Source of the DNA: Pezizomycotina sp. ARF18
Taxonomy: Eukaryota > Ascomycota
Direction of reading: 5' to 3'
Assembly: GCA_002224055.1 (NCBI GenBank)
Contig: AZLU01000045.1
Coordinates: 71,560 to 106,806 of the forward strand
Length of the DNA: 35,247 nucleotides
Position 1 is the first letter of the stretch. Each line of letters starts with the position of its first letter. Below, in pieces: positions 1-11,211 of this stretch. Under the pieces are notes generated by a model. That model searched no databases and was not told the DNA's origin. It saw nothing but the letters and a program-made list of their open reading frames with translations. The translations under genes were made by a program, and so were the position numbers.

Positions 1-1036
1 TCAAAAAAGGAAGAAAGTATTCAAATAAATCAAGAAAAAGCGAATATAGGAAAAATAATAAGAATAATATAATTATATAAACAATATCGAGCAGAGAAAA
101 ACGCGCTACGAATAGGTATTAAAAGCCTCACGTGAAATAGTGATAGATTGACTTGTATTGCAAGGTGTGAATCGATACCAAAAGCAGTATAAGTGCGTTT
201 CCGGCTTCACCGCGATTCCCGGACGCCGACCAATCAGACAAGGCAGACACTTTCGAACTTTCCAGGCTGCCTCTTTTTTTCCCTTTTTCTTTTTTCTTTG
301 TTTTGTTTTTTTTTTTCTTCTCTCATCGCTGCTATTTTAGAGCTTCTTTAGAAAAAGGAAAAGCTAAATTTTTTTGCTTTTTTTTTTTTTTTCTCAAAGG
401 TTCCTTTGCTTTAACAAAAAGTGAGGCGCGGAGCAAAGGCACGGTAAAATAGCGATCCAAGCACGGAGAGAAAATTCGCTAAACAGAATTATTTCCCTTT
501 CCTTTCGTACTGATGGAGATCGATAAAGTATAGCGACAGCACCTGGTAGCGGTTACTTAAAATAAGCAACTGATACATCGGCTCTTAAAGTGTTAAAAAA
601 AACCATAAATAAAAATAAAGACTAAAAAGTCCTCGTGTTGATTGGGAATACTATAATCCTGAAGGAGCGGAGTTGAATGAAGGGTAATGTTGTTTGCTCA
701 GGGTATCTTTGATTCTTAACGAATAACTCGACGTCTGGGATTTGGGCCTAACATGCTTAAGCAGTTTTACTTCCCCCTTCGATAATTGATCTAACCGGAT
801 GTGCCGTCAGTTCAGGTGCTGTTTGCATAGCGATATACTCCATTCGTATATATAATACTACACTTACTTACAGTATATCACCTTGAAAAAGGACAAAAAG
901 AAAAAGCAAATTACCAATCAACTTTTCTCCTCTCTGTCTTTACTCCAGGCTTCCTCTTTTTCCAAAGTCGTTCCTTAGAGTACCTCTATATAGATTTCTA
1001 TCAGATTTCAGCTAGTCGGATCTTCTCTGGGCCAAA

Positions 1037-1137
1037 TATTTCCTTCCTTCCCTTTCCTACTCTCTTTCCTTCCTCTCTTTCCCTTCTCTTTCTATCTCCT
1101 CACTATTTTCATCATCTTTTCTCTCTATTTCTCACAC
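1037..1137 (+). promoter_or_regulatory. Pyrimidine-rich tract
   Basis: About 100 bases are almost entirely C and T (repeated TTCC, TCTT and CTCC words). Such CT tracts are common in promoters of filamentous fungi just upstream of transcription starts. No coding frame follows within 1 kb, so which gene it would serve is unknown. Confidence 0.25.
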
Positions 1138-1338
1138 GTTCTTTTTATTTTTAAGGGTGGGAATACCCCTGTGCCATCTTGATGATAATTAAGCGCTTTC
1201 CCCGGTCGCTGCACAGATTGTTGAGTAGTCATCCTTTCTTGCATTAAAAAGCTCTTGAATATTTTCTTTTTCTCGAGGAGGTCAAGAAAGAAAGGGAAAA
1301 AAAAGAAGGCTTGACCAAGCAGTGTATAAGAAGAAAGG

Positions 1339-1368
<30 letters not shown>
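1339..1368 (+). repeat. A30 homopolymer
   Basis: Thirty consecutive A residues, the longest homopolymer I count in the window. It lies in spacer. The exact length is unlikely to be reliable in single-molecule data. Confidence 0.85.
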
Positions 1369-1370
<2 letters not shown>

Positions 1371-2185
1371 AAAAGTAAAGTTTTTTTTCCTAACACCTGT
1401 GTGGGTGGGTGATTATATATTAATTATTTTTTTATTCCTCTTATAATATTGATTATTTATTTAAAATTATTTTATTTATTCTATTTTTCTTTCGGGTTAC
1501 GCAACCTCTCCGTGCACATACCCACTCAACCCACAAAAACCGTCCCTTCTTCCTCCAATACCCTGACTTTCTTCCTCCTCCTTCTCCAATGAAATCAATC
1601 CTTCACAGCTTGGAATCTGTTTTTTTTAAAGAAAGAAAAAGGACGGTTCCTTTTTTTCGCTTTTTCCCTTTTACCTTTTACTGCTACTAAAAGTAAGAAA
1701 GAAAGGAAGAAATAAGAAGTCCCATTCCTTTTTAGCTTGGATCCTTTTTTTTTTTATTTTTTTTTTAACCCTCTTTTTTCTTTTTTACTTCCTCGCGTGC
1801 GACGTTCAACTCTTCGAATCAGAATTTTCTCTCCTGGCACACTCATATCCCGTGATCAGAAAGACACCAAACCAAAGATTCAGGATCTCAGAGCCTCCGC
1901 TTCCCTTCCGCCTATCAGAATACCTTGCCAACGTCCATAGGCTGCCCTCTCGCCATCACCAACGCTCGGAGCGAAACGCAAAAAAACAAAACCAGAAGAA
2001 ACAACCGCTGTGTGTGTGCTCCTGCCCCTTGTATACCACAGTTGAATGAGGTGAGAAAATATCCTGAAGAAGAAGGGGGGGCGGGACGGCTGTTTTGTTT
2101 GCAACAAGCTAAAGGAAAACGGCGCTTTTTTTTTTTTTTTTTTCTTCAAGAGCCCTTTCCACGTAAAATCCCCTAAACAAAGGTC

Positions 2186-2211
2186 TTTTTTTTTTTTTTT
2201 TTTTTTTTTTT
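2186..2211 (+). repeat. T26 homopolymer
   Basis: Twenty-six consecutive T residues followed directly by a CT-rich run. A second run of 25 T lies at 2459-2483. Both are in spacer. Confidence 0.85.
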
Positions 2212-5094
2212 CTCTCTCCCTCTTTTAATCCCGTCTTTCTATTCGTCATTGCGCCCATCATTCACCCCAACCTCTCTCCACGAGAACCGAGCATCGAGGA
2301 AGAATAATATACTTTACATCGTCTATACAGGCGTAGAAGAAACAAGACCAAAAAAAAAAAAAAAACAAGACCCCAAGAAGAGATAAGCGCTTCAAAGAAT
2401 TATTTCCTATAATCTTTACAACGTTTCTTCTCCTCAGAGCAAGAGCTCGTCGCCGCCCTTTTTTTTTTTTTTTTTTTTTTTTTATCGCAAAAGGGTTTCG
2501 AGTTAATCTCACTTTCATCACATTACGTTATTTCTTATTTGCAGCAAATTAAACTCTTCTTGTGTCTACCGAGTTCTGCAATTATTATTATTATTAATTG
2601 GCCTTACATTTCAAATTAATTTTGTCAAATTTCGAAGAGGAGAGGGAAAGGAAAATATAGCGAAAAATTGGAGAGGCTCCCCGACTAATCCTTTATCCTG
2701 GAAGGGGAAAAAAAAATCTATACGAATAGATCTGGTGCCGAGAAGTAAGACGATTTCCCCGATTCTACAATAATCAGCAAAATCAACCTCGAAGGAAAAC
2801 ACTGTTGGTCTGAGAAGATAAAAGCCTGTACATTTGTACAATCCATTCGGAAACGAAGGCGTCGGAGTGACGGAGAAAATAAAAGGACCAAATCGATAAA
2901 ATTAATAGGAACTAGGTCAAATTTCCGCACCAAACAAAACACTGGGAGAAAAGGGTCCCGCTTATCGCCCTTTCACATTACCAACTTCGTTGCGCGAATC
3001 ACCAGTAAATTCCATCCCCATTGGCATCTTTATAATACGCGACTTCAATCGTGGTATAGCGCAAACAACTATCTCCAACCAGAGGTAATCCCGAGACGGC
3101 CCTCGCCCTGACACGAAATTGAGCGGTCATCGCCTTCGAATCCGAGTCCTGTTTGCGATTAGTCGCGGCCAATTCCCTATTAATCGCTGACGGTATCTCA
3201 TTTCGTTATAGTTGCGCACTTTCCACGAGGATCACTCGGAGGCGACATTGTGTATAATTCTCCATTCCCCTTCTGCAAGCGACTAAAAAAGTTTGAGCTT
3301 CTTTTTGAGTAATATCTCTTCATTCACTTCGCTAACGTTAATAAAGAGAATATTACCCTTTGCCTTGAGATATTCGACTTTGCAAATACTCACGACTCAA
3401 TCGCCTGTCCGCGCCCATTGAAACCTTGTACTTGCGTTCTGTCATCTTGCATATCTACGTCCAATTGACATCAGCCAGCAAGGGACAAAAACTCAGGTTC
3501 GTTTAAAAAAAAAAAAAAAGAAAAAAAAAAAGCGAGTTAACTTCCTGGAAACCAACTATCCTAGTTCAAATCATCATTTTATTTTATACATAATTCCCCT
3601 TGTTTTTCCCTTCCAGAGGATCGCTTCGACAAGCAGAAAGGATTAAAAAGGGGACGCGATACGCACTCAAGGGTAGTCTTGTGAAAGCCCAACTCAAAGA
3701 GTAGCAAGTGGTTTGCCTCCAATTCTCTAGGGGGAAAACCAATTCCTGGCATACGAAGAAGAACAGAGAGAAAGAAGACATCCCGAAGGCAAAGACAGGT
3801 ATTCACAAGAGCCGAGTTAGCTGAGCCGGTTCTTCCTTGTGGGCATCTGATCTGCGCGTCTATATGAGCGAAAGCCTCTTATGACGCCTCGCACAGGATA
3901 TATTTTCTTCTTTCCGCCTCTTCTTTCCTTTTTTCCTGCCTACCTGTGCGCTTTCCTTGGATATCTCACTGTCTTCTTCAGTATAGTTCTTTTCGTTGTT
4001 GTGTTATTTTTATATTTTAGTCTTTCCATTTTCGTTTGCACCTGAGGTTTGCTGCGTTGTCATTTGCCAACTCATCCTCCTGCAAAAGGCTCGCGCACGC
4101 ATTTCTCAGCACGGCGAAATGATTCCCCCAAAAGAAAAAAAATGACAAGTTTGTGCTAACAGATTCAGTCGGACCGAGGTACTGGGGCTCATTGTCCCCC
4201 AAATAGTCGAAAGAAAAAAAGTAAATTTTTTTTCTTATTCCGGAAAGACCGTGACGAGGGAGACTTGTCAACTCGAACATTCTGACGAATTTTCCACACG
4301 ATCTGATATATCTTTTTCAGACGAAAAGGCTCGTCATAGCTATAAACTAGGTTCGGTAGGCGTGTCCTCGTTTTTTTATTCCTTTGCCCTTTCCGTTACT
4401 TACTCTCCGAAAATTATCTGCATGAAAAAAATGGGTAGACAAAATTCGGCCCGAAGAGAAGAAAGAAAAAGTCGGTTTTTCTTCTTTTTTTTTTTTTTAA
4501 TACATTCAAATCGCAAAGTATTCCCCCCGACTCCTTTGTAGGGAGCAAAACAGTAACATACATATATCAGAGAGGAAGAATGACCTCGCTAAGCTTACTT
4601 TCTTTTCTCTAACTACCGTTTTTTATTTTTATTTTATGTTTTTTTATCTAGTTTGATTTATTGCCCAAAGTGGTGTGGCAGTGAAAAGATTCGCTCCGAT
4701 AAATATAAAAGAGTACGAACTTTGCCATCACAGACCCTTATAAAGGAAAGATATATATGCTTTGCCTATTCTTTTTTTAAACCCCGTTTTCACGTTTTCT
4801 TCACCAAGCAGCAGCGAACGCAGCTAAAATAAAATCAAGAGGTTTAAAAAAAAATAGTCCCTTTCCCCTTTTACTTTTTAAGAATATATATCTTTATTAA
4901 ACAAAAACTTGAAAAAAAAGAAAGAAAGGAAAGAAAATCAAGAGAATATCGGAGAGGTGTCTGTCAAAAAGAAAAAAAGGTATTTGAAAAAGAAAAGAAT
5001 TTGTTATTTATTTGGGAGTGGAAAAAGAAAATAATCATAATAATACTCAAATAAAATAACACAATATAATTGATAGAAGCAGTAAGAGGAAAGA

Positions 5095-5116
5095 AAAATA
5101 AAATAAAATAAAATAA
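5095..5116 (+). repeat. AAAAT pentanucleotide microsatellite
   Basis: Four T residues spaced exactly five bases apart (5099, 5104, 5109, 5114) in an A background form a perfect short AAAAT array in spacer. Confidence 0.8.
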
Positions 5117-5481
5117 CGAGAGACAGAGGGGGTGGGGAATCCCCACTGGCCAGAAAAGAGGGTGACTGATAGGTAAAACAGCGCCAGACCACCACCAGAA
5201 ACAAGCAGATTTCACTTCCTTACCTCCCCCTCCTCATCCCCCTCAACCAGTCTTTCATTCAATTCACACCTTCATACTGGCGAGGGTCTCGAAGATATAT
5301 ACCCTCAGAGTAAGAGGAAAAAGAAAATAAAATAAACAGAGAAAAAATAAATAAATAAAATATATTCTGTTAAAATACTATAACATTTGTTTTCTTTCCT
5401 TTTTATTTTTATTTATTTAATTTTTTTTTTGTAAAGGAAAAAATTAAAATAAAATAAAGAAAGAATAAAACAAAATAAAGA

Positions 5482-5534
5482 GGGAAAATAAATAAATATT
5501 TATTTTCTTTTATTTTATTATTTATTTATTTCCC
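5482..5534. repeat. AT-rich inverted repeat
   Basis: The left arm starts GGGAAAATAAATAAATA and the right arm ends TATTTATTTATTTCCC, complementary with a one-base slip. A perfect 16-bp palindrome (AAATAAATATTTATTT) sits at 5490-5505 inside it. The DNA could extrude a cruciform, or the RNA fold into a hairpin; no function is shown. Confidence 0.6.
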
Positions 5535-6292
5535 TTCTATTTTATATAATCTACTACCCTCATATAATAATCCTTCCTGACCTTATATATCTTCTTCCGA
5601 GCATAGCTTTTTTTTTTTTTTTTTTTAAATGGAACTAACCCTTGAGGTCTTCAGGTCTGCTAAACATCTGGTGTAGGAGGTAGTTTACTTCAAACATCGT
5701 CAATTATCCTTCGCTCCTTAGTAAGTTCATGAGTACCTTTCCTTAGTTCATTTCCCTTTGGTACAATATCTGCCCGTTGGCCTTTTTTTTATTTTTGTCA
5801 TCTGTTTTCTCGTTTACGTTGGCTCAAGTACCAACGCATACATACATATTCACACATACATACCCGTCTCCTGCGTCGCCCCACCCTTCAATTGCTTCCT
5901 CTTCAACAAATCACTTCCTATGAAAATATTCGAGGAAGACAGAGAAGGCTCTTAGAAAAGTTTAAAACACTTAAAAGAAAAAGGACGAAAAAAAAAAACA
6001 AAAATAAATAGCTTTGTCCTTTGGTACTCTTGCGTATGCAAGATTTCTGTGGGTATAAGGAAGGCATCGGTTTTGTGCTGTCATAATTCTTGGACAGCTC
6101 ATTTGTTGTCCATACCGAACAACTATTTACGAAGTGGTAAGAGTAAACTAACGATAAGATTTTTTTTTAACTGTTGGTGACGACAGTCTGCATCTGAACA
6201 GCAGCTACTCGCATATCTAGCAGACCTGAACAGCTTCAGCTAGTATTCCTTGGAGGAGCCAAAGCTATTTCCAGCAAGGCGAAGACGTAAAG

Positions 6293-6383
6293 GTAAGAAA
6301 AAAGGTCATAATCGCCAGCACACGTGGATAGCCACGATTGCAAAGTCGACGCCATTTGGCTTCGGACATACTCTCCTTTTCAG
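6293..6383 (+). other. Candidate 5'-leader intron of HAP2 gene
   Basis: A GTAAGA donor at 6293 and a pyrimidine-rich TTTTCAG acceptor ending at 6383 bound a 91-bp segment about 650 bp before the HAP2 start codon. There is no strong branch-site match. The arrangement fits an intron in a long 5' leader, but RNA data would be needed to confirm it. Short upstream ATG frames follow it, from 6397 and 6895. Confidence 0.3.
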
Positions 6384-7032
6384 AAGTTAGGGAGACGTGA
6401 CATCCAGCAAGGATTGTCACTATCAAATCTTTGTCCCATATAGGGATTCAAGAACCAGAAACTTGAGGCAGAGGCAGCACTTACTGGCTGTTACCTCTTA
6501 TTGCTCTCAATTTTTGCCTTCTGCCAATCTGCAGCCTGCGTTTGACGAACTGCAATCAAAACATTCAGACCCTACATCTCAGAAGACTAACATACTTCAT
6601 TGGATAGTTCAACTGGTCTTGCTTCATAACGAATTTGGCAGAAATTTTCTTCTATCCAAAGGTAGACACATTTTCAGACCCTGAGATGGCTTTGGAAGTC
6701 TCGATTCCTTAGTCATAGTTCCCAACCAAGCCTTTACACGCCTTCCTGCAGCAGATTTAGCAATCCTGCAAAACGCGCTGCTCTCTGTTTACATTTCATC
6801 TGTCAGCCTTCTTTTTATTTTTTTTCCAACCTCGGGTGGGAAACAACTCTTATTCCCACTTAGAAACCCCCAAAACTCTTCTCTATATCCAGCGGTGATC
6901 TTTTTGCAAGGTAGCAGATTCTTCAAGACGGTTTATAGATCTTTGAAACCTCGTTTTCGTTTAATCTCTAAAAACAAAAAATCAGAGGGCAGAAGCTTAC
7001 AAGCTGCCCAAGAAACGTTTAGGTCCCTCGCG

Positions 7033-8368
7033 ATGGAATATCCTCCTCAGTATCATACCCAACCGCACCAGCAGCATCCTCATACGCACGGTGTCGGCCA
7101 TGGTGTCTATTCTACTTCCCCACAGTCCGCCGCTCCGCACTTAACATCTCCGCAAGCGACTCATACGCAGCTTCACCACTCTCACTCTGTCAATCACTCC
7201 CAGACGTCTCCTATCCATTCCCACATCCGCAAATGATGCCTCCTCAGCAAACTTATTCTAATCCGCGTCCTGATCAATATGCTGCAGCCCTTGCCGCAGC
7301 GACCGGCTCGGCTGCTTCGTTCTACTCGCTCTCTAGCGGGTCGGATTCTGGGCAAATGGAGCCAGTGTTGGGAAAGCCGGAAATCAAACCTCTCCAAGGA
7401 TGGCCTCAAAAGTGAAGCAGGAGCGAGCTAATCCGAGGACCTCGCCCCAAATGATGCAAAATCAATCTCAAGGTGGCCAAGGACCTCCAAGCGTTCAACA
7501 CTCAGAGAGCGAATGCGCGCCGCATGTCCATGAATCAACAGGTTAGCCCAAATGCCGTAGGATCACAACCAGCGATGAATGCAGGTTAAGAGTCGGCGGA
7601 CCGTCACGACGATGCAACAGCCGCCAATGCACAACCTGCGATGCACAAGCTCCACCTCCTCCAGAGATTGCGCCTGCGAGGATTCGCCTCTGTATGTGAA
7701 CGCAAAGCAGTTTCATCGGATCCTTAAACGAAGGTTGGCACGTCAGAAGCTTGAAGAAGCATTGCGACTCACCTCCAAGGAAGACGACCATACCTCCATG
7801 AATCCGCCACAACCACGCTATGAGGAGACCAAGAGGCCCAGGTGGAAGATTCCTCACCGCTGATGAAGTTGCGGCCATGGAGAAGCAGCAAAAGGACGCC
7901 GAAGGTGGAGAGGGTGGCAATAATGGTGCCATTTCTGGGAAAGATAAAGGCAAGGAGAATGAGCCAGCCCTCTCCACCCCCCAACGAAACGCCTCAGGTG
8001 CCAACCAGAACAACATATCCTCGGCGGCAACTTGAAGCGAAAGGCCAACGAAAATGTCGAGCAAGATGCTAACCCTGGGTCTGGAAAAAAGCTAAAGCCA
8101 ACACAGCGAACGCTCAAAACCGTGCGGGGTGATGGCAAGGGGTGGGAACCGGAACGACCGGAGAGTCTCTAGTGGAAGCGGTTCGGATGGGTCTCACGAT
8201 GACTTGGATGATTTGGGCCTTGCCGATGATGCGAACGATGATGAAGACGACGGTAGATGTATCACCTTGCTGATTGTAATTCAGCCGCTATCTCAAATTA
8301 GCACCATCGAATCAACGATTCTGGTGGCCGAGAAGCATTTATTAACACATCATCGCCTGCAAATATAA
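7033..8368 (+). CDS. HAP2: CCAAT-binding factor subunit HAP2 (NF-YA), frameshifted in this read
   Basis: DNA-contacting subunit of the heterotrimeric CCAAT-binding complex (with HAP3/NF-YB and HAP5/NF-YC), acting in the nucleus. The start at 7033 (MEYPPQY...) suits the His/Gln/Pro-rich, low-complexity N-terminus of fungal homologues; an in-frame ATG at 6895 is less likely. The core is unmistakable: SPLYVNAKQFHRILKRR at about 7687-7740 is the subunit-association helix, then linker and DNA-binding segment with YLHES at about 7787-7801 and HAMRRPRGPGGRF at about 7814-7855. An acidic, Ser/Asp-rich tail (GSGSDGSHDDLDDLG) follows at about 8175-8215. At least six single-base losses interrupt the frame (near 7223, 7395, 7677, 7782, 7813, 8025), each restored by one extra G or C in a G/C run. 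No intron is needed within the coding part. The exact stop is uncertain; 8368 closes the tail frame. Confidence 0.93.
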
Positions 8369-10882
8369 ACGGAACAGGCTTGAATACACGAATTATCTCT
8401 CCTTTTACAGCTTTGTGGTCTCTCAGACCATTATCTCTTTTTTATCTTCTCCCCGAACCGGTCTTATTTGGGTTATTTCTTTTTTCTTTCTGCTTTCATT
8501 TGCTCTATGAAATCATGAAACGATACGCGCGACGACAAAACCTAAAAAAAAATCTATACACACATGACCTCGCGGTCGACTCCCTTTTGTTTTAGCAATC
8601 ACGGGTTCATTCAGCAAGTTCATCATCTCCTTAGTCTATTTCTGTTCGCCAGCTGTACCATCTCTACCATCACCCTTTACGCGACTTCTCTCTTCTTTAG
8701 TCAGATAGTCCATCGAATAGGGCGAGCTGTGCTTGTCTACTCTCTTTTTCTCGCAGTTTTTCATACTATGCGCGCCATTTGTCATTCCTCTCCCGTTTTC
8801 CTTTGTCACTTGATGTTTTTTCCTTGATTCTTCTGTTTCCCGTTTTCCTCCTGGAATTTCTCTTTATTACGGTTTAACCTTTGCGACTGGCGCATCGATT
8901 TCTTGCTGGACGGAATGGATAGAGGTATATCAGCATAGTAAAACCGGCGGAACTTTTTTTATTTTTACCTTGGATCGTTTCCATCGTTGTATGGTCATTT
9001 CCTTGATCGTCATTTATCTTGGGTGGACGAAAAATACTACCAATGAAGATTTAACGACCTCTGGGACCATACTTCAAGTTTTTTTTTTTTTTTTGGACGA
9101 GCGTTTTGCCGGAATGCCTGGAGGGATACTTGTCATAGGGGGTTGGTGGTATCGTGTTGTGTATTAGGGTTTTGTCAAAGGTTTATTTTGTTTCTCTTTT
9201 CTTTTCTTTCTACTTGTCTAGTATTCTCCACTGGCAAACCATCGAAGATCAATCTTCCGTTGCCGTGTATTGACCTTATATCCCTCCGGTATTGTTGTTC
9301 CCCTGGGAGCTTTATGTCACCTAGGGTCTCCAACTTCTTTATCCTCCCTGTTTACTCCGTTTACCCTATAACTTCTTTTTCACCCTCTTTAATATTTTTT
9401 TTTTACTTTACCCTAATCCTTTTTTGTTAATTTCCTAACTAAGCATATTCTTTATTGAGTCGGCCTTCTGATTTTAATCGTTTGTCTTTTCACTGCTTTT
9501 TTTTTTTTTTTTTTTTTTTTTTGTTTTTTTTGATTAGTTATTTAGCAAGGCCTGTTTTGTTTCGTTTTGATTTTTGATGCTTTTTTCCCTTCCCTTGATT
9601 TTAACAGTCTTTGAGTATTTCTTTTCTATGTTTTACTATAAGTACATTTCTGATTTGTATTAGCGATCTGATTATTCGATTTCATTATTTGCGTTTCTTT
9701 TCTCTTCGTGTTTACAAACTAAATGACCGAACAAATTTCTCTCACATATACTTATATAACATCTCCATTCTCATGTCTCGCGACATTTTCTACTCCTAGA
9801 AAAATGCGGTGATATTTCTTAAATACTGTACTTCTGTCATATTATTCTACTCCGCAAAAATGACAAAAAATTCAACTTACATAGTTACTATAATATCATT
9901 TAGCTACAAAACAAAAAACACTTCATTTGTTCGACTACTTTTAGTATCTAATATATATATACTGCCGCTTCTACAGTACAGTAACTAATCATCATTAATT
10001 TTCTTTAGCCAAAATTAAATTGACAATCTGAGAATCTCATGAGAATACAGAACGTAAGAAAACATATTGAAATCAATTACTTTAGGTAATACCTCTTCGC
10101 GCTTTACATTTATGTAAGGCCCCTAACTTAAAGTATCGTCAAAAGAGATCTATTGGTGAAGAGGAGGTTTTTTCTCTAAGGCACGGTTCTCTTTCAGCTT
10201 CGCCTCGTGTTTTGAACTATACAATCTAAAATCTCACTAAACGCATCCTGCCCTATTCCTCTTTTCATTTATTTATTTATATATTAAAATCACCTTACGC
10301 TCAGACACTATATTGTTGACTCGAAATCAATAAATGATAAATAAAAATAATAATGATATATTAGACAAAAATCTATCCTGGTCGAACGCACAACCGCCAG
10401 TCCATTAGGGAACTCCGTTAATAACCTAAAGTAGCGAGCCAACGAGACGCTTGATAGACGAGAAAGGCATCGTTGGAGTGGACAAAATAATGAAAACTAT
10501 AACAATAATATAACATATACTTGAAATAATGATCATCGTCTTTCTCATTAGACGGAAGTTTATTTTTATGTTCCCGGAGTTTATGTTTTGATGTTTTTAG
10601 GAGAATTATCAACTCTTCTGTTGTATATGCCTGTCTATCTTTTCTTCTGTAGGTTTCAAAATCATTTCCACAATCCCTCGTTACCAGGTTCATTACACAC
10701 TCCTCTCCTATAAACTCTATGTTAGAATCCTATAGTATAATAGGAAAAAAAAAAAAAAAAAAAAAAAAAAGAAAGAAAAAGACAGTGTAGACCGTAAGTT
10801 GCCATATTGTAGACGGTCTCCCAAGAGGCTAATGCAGTTGAAAAGAAGACTCGCAGGACGGAGGCTTCAGCTTTGTTTCGGC

Positions 10883-10913
<31 letters not shown>

Positions 10914-10914
10914 A
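10883..10914. repeat. T11A21 palindromic junction
   Basis: Eleven T residues abut twenty-one A residues with nothing between them, a perfect self-complementary junction. A similar arrangement (T9, AT, A13) lies at 35132-35155. Both could be genuine hairpins or chimeric/foldback read artefacts. Confidence 0.7.
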
Positions 10915-11152
10915 GAAAATGGCGTTTGAGGCAATATACAACGGTAATTCATAATAGCACCGTTATTTTACCACGGGAATGTCAAGTAAGTTATCCTGGA
11001 TAAGAGAAACCGAGGTGTGAAAGGGAAAAAAAAAGTAAAATACAAAATAGTACTATCGTTTAGGATGAGAATATATCGCATCATAATATTAACCAATACG
11101 GAGGGGGGCTATACATACCGAATCGTTTGAAATCAGGATACCGGAGTTTTTT

Positions 11153-11211
11153 TTATTTATTTATGTATTTTTTTTTCCTGTTATTTTTCTCTTTAAAATA
11201 AATAAATAATA
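11153..11211. repeat. AT-rich inverted repeat
   Basis: A TTATTTATTTAT arm near 11153 is complementary to an ATAAATAAATAA arm near 11200, separated by about 36 bases of T-rich sequence. It may form a weak hairpin; it lies in spacer. Confidence 0.45.

Larger units (their letters stand above)
1..6240. other. Gene-poor AT/CT-rich spacer
   Basis: No reading frame here resembles a known family, and the open stretches are short (under 100 codons) and dominated by Phe/Lys runs translated from homopolymers. The region is a patchwork of long A or T runs, pyrimidine tracts and moderately GC-rich islands (for example about 2950-3450 and 3600-3900) that are interrupted by stops in all frames. It probably contains upstream regulatory DNA or untranslated sequence for the HAP2 gene or for a gene off the left edge; nothing in it proves transcription. 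Confidence 0.6.

Noticed and set aside
5758-5955. Small secreted protein candidate with hydrophobic start
   Set aside because: The 65-codon frame has a hydrophobic leader, but it lies in T-rich spacer where such stretches arise by chance, and no mature-peptide pattern is visible.
7543-8138. 173-codon and other minus-strand frames
   Set aside because: Antisense to the NF-YA core; the plus strand contains the diagnostic helices.
7033-8368. HAP2 as a pseudogene or as a target of programmed frameshifting
   Set aside because: Six or more breaks in one gene and the same class of break in three unrelated genes cannot be programmed sites; preserved DNA-binding and catalytic residues argue against decay.
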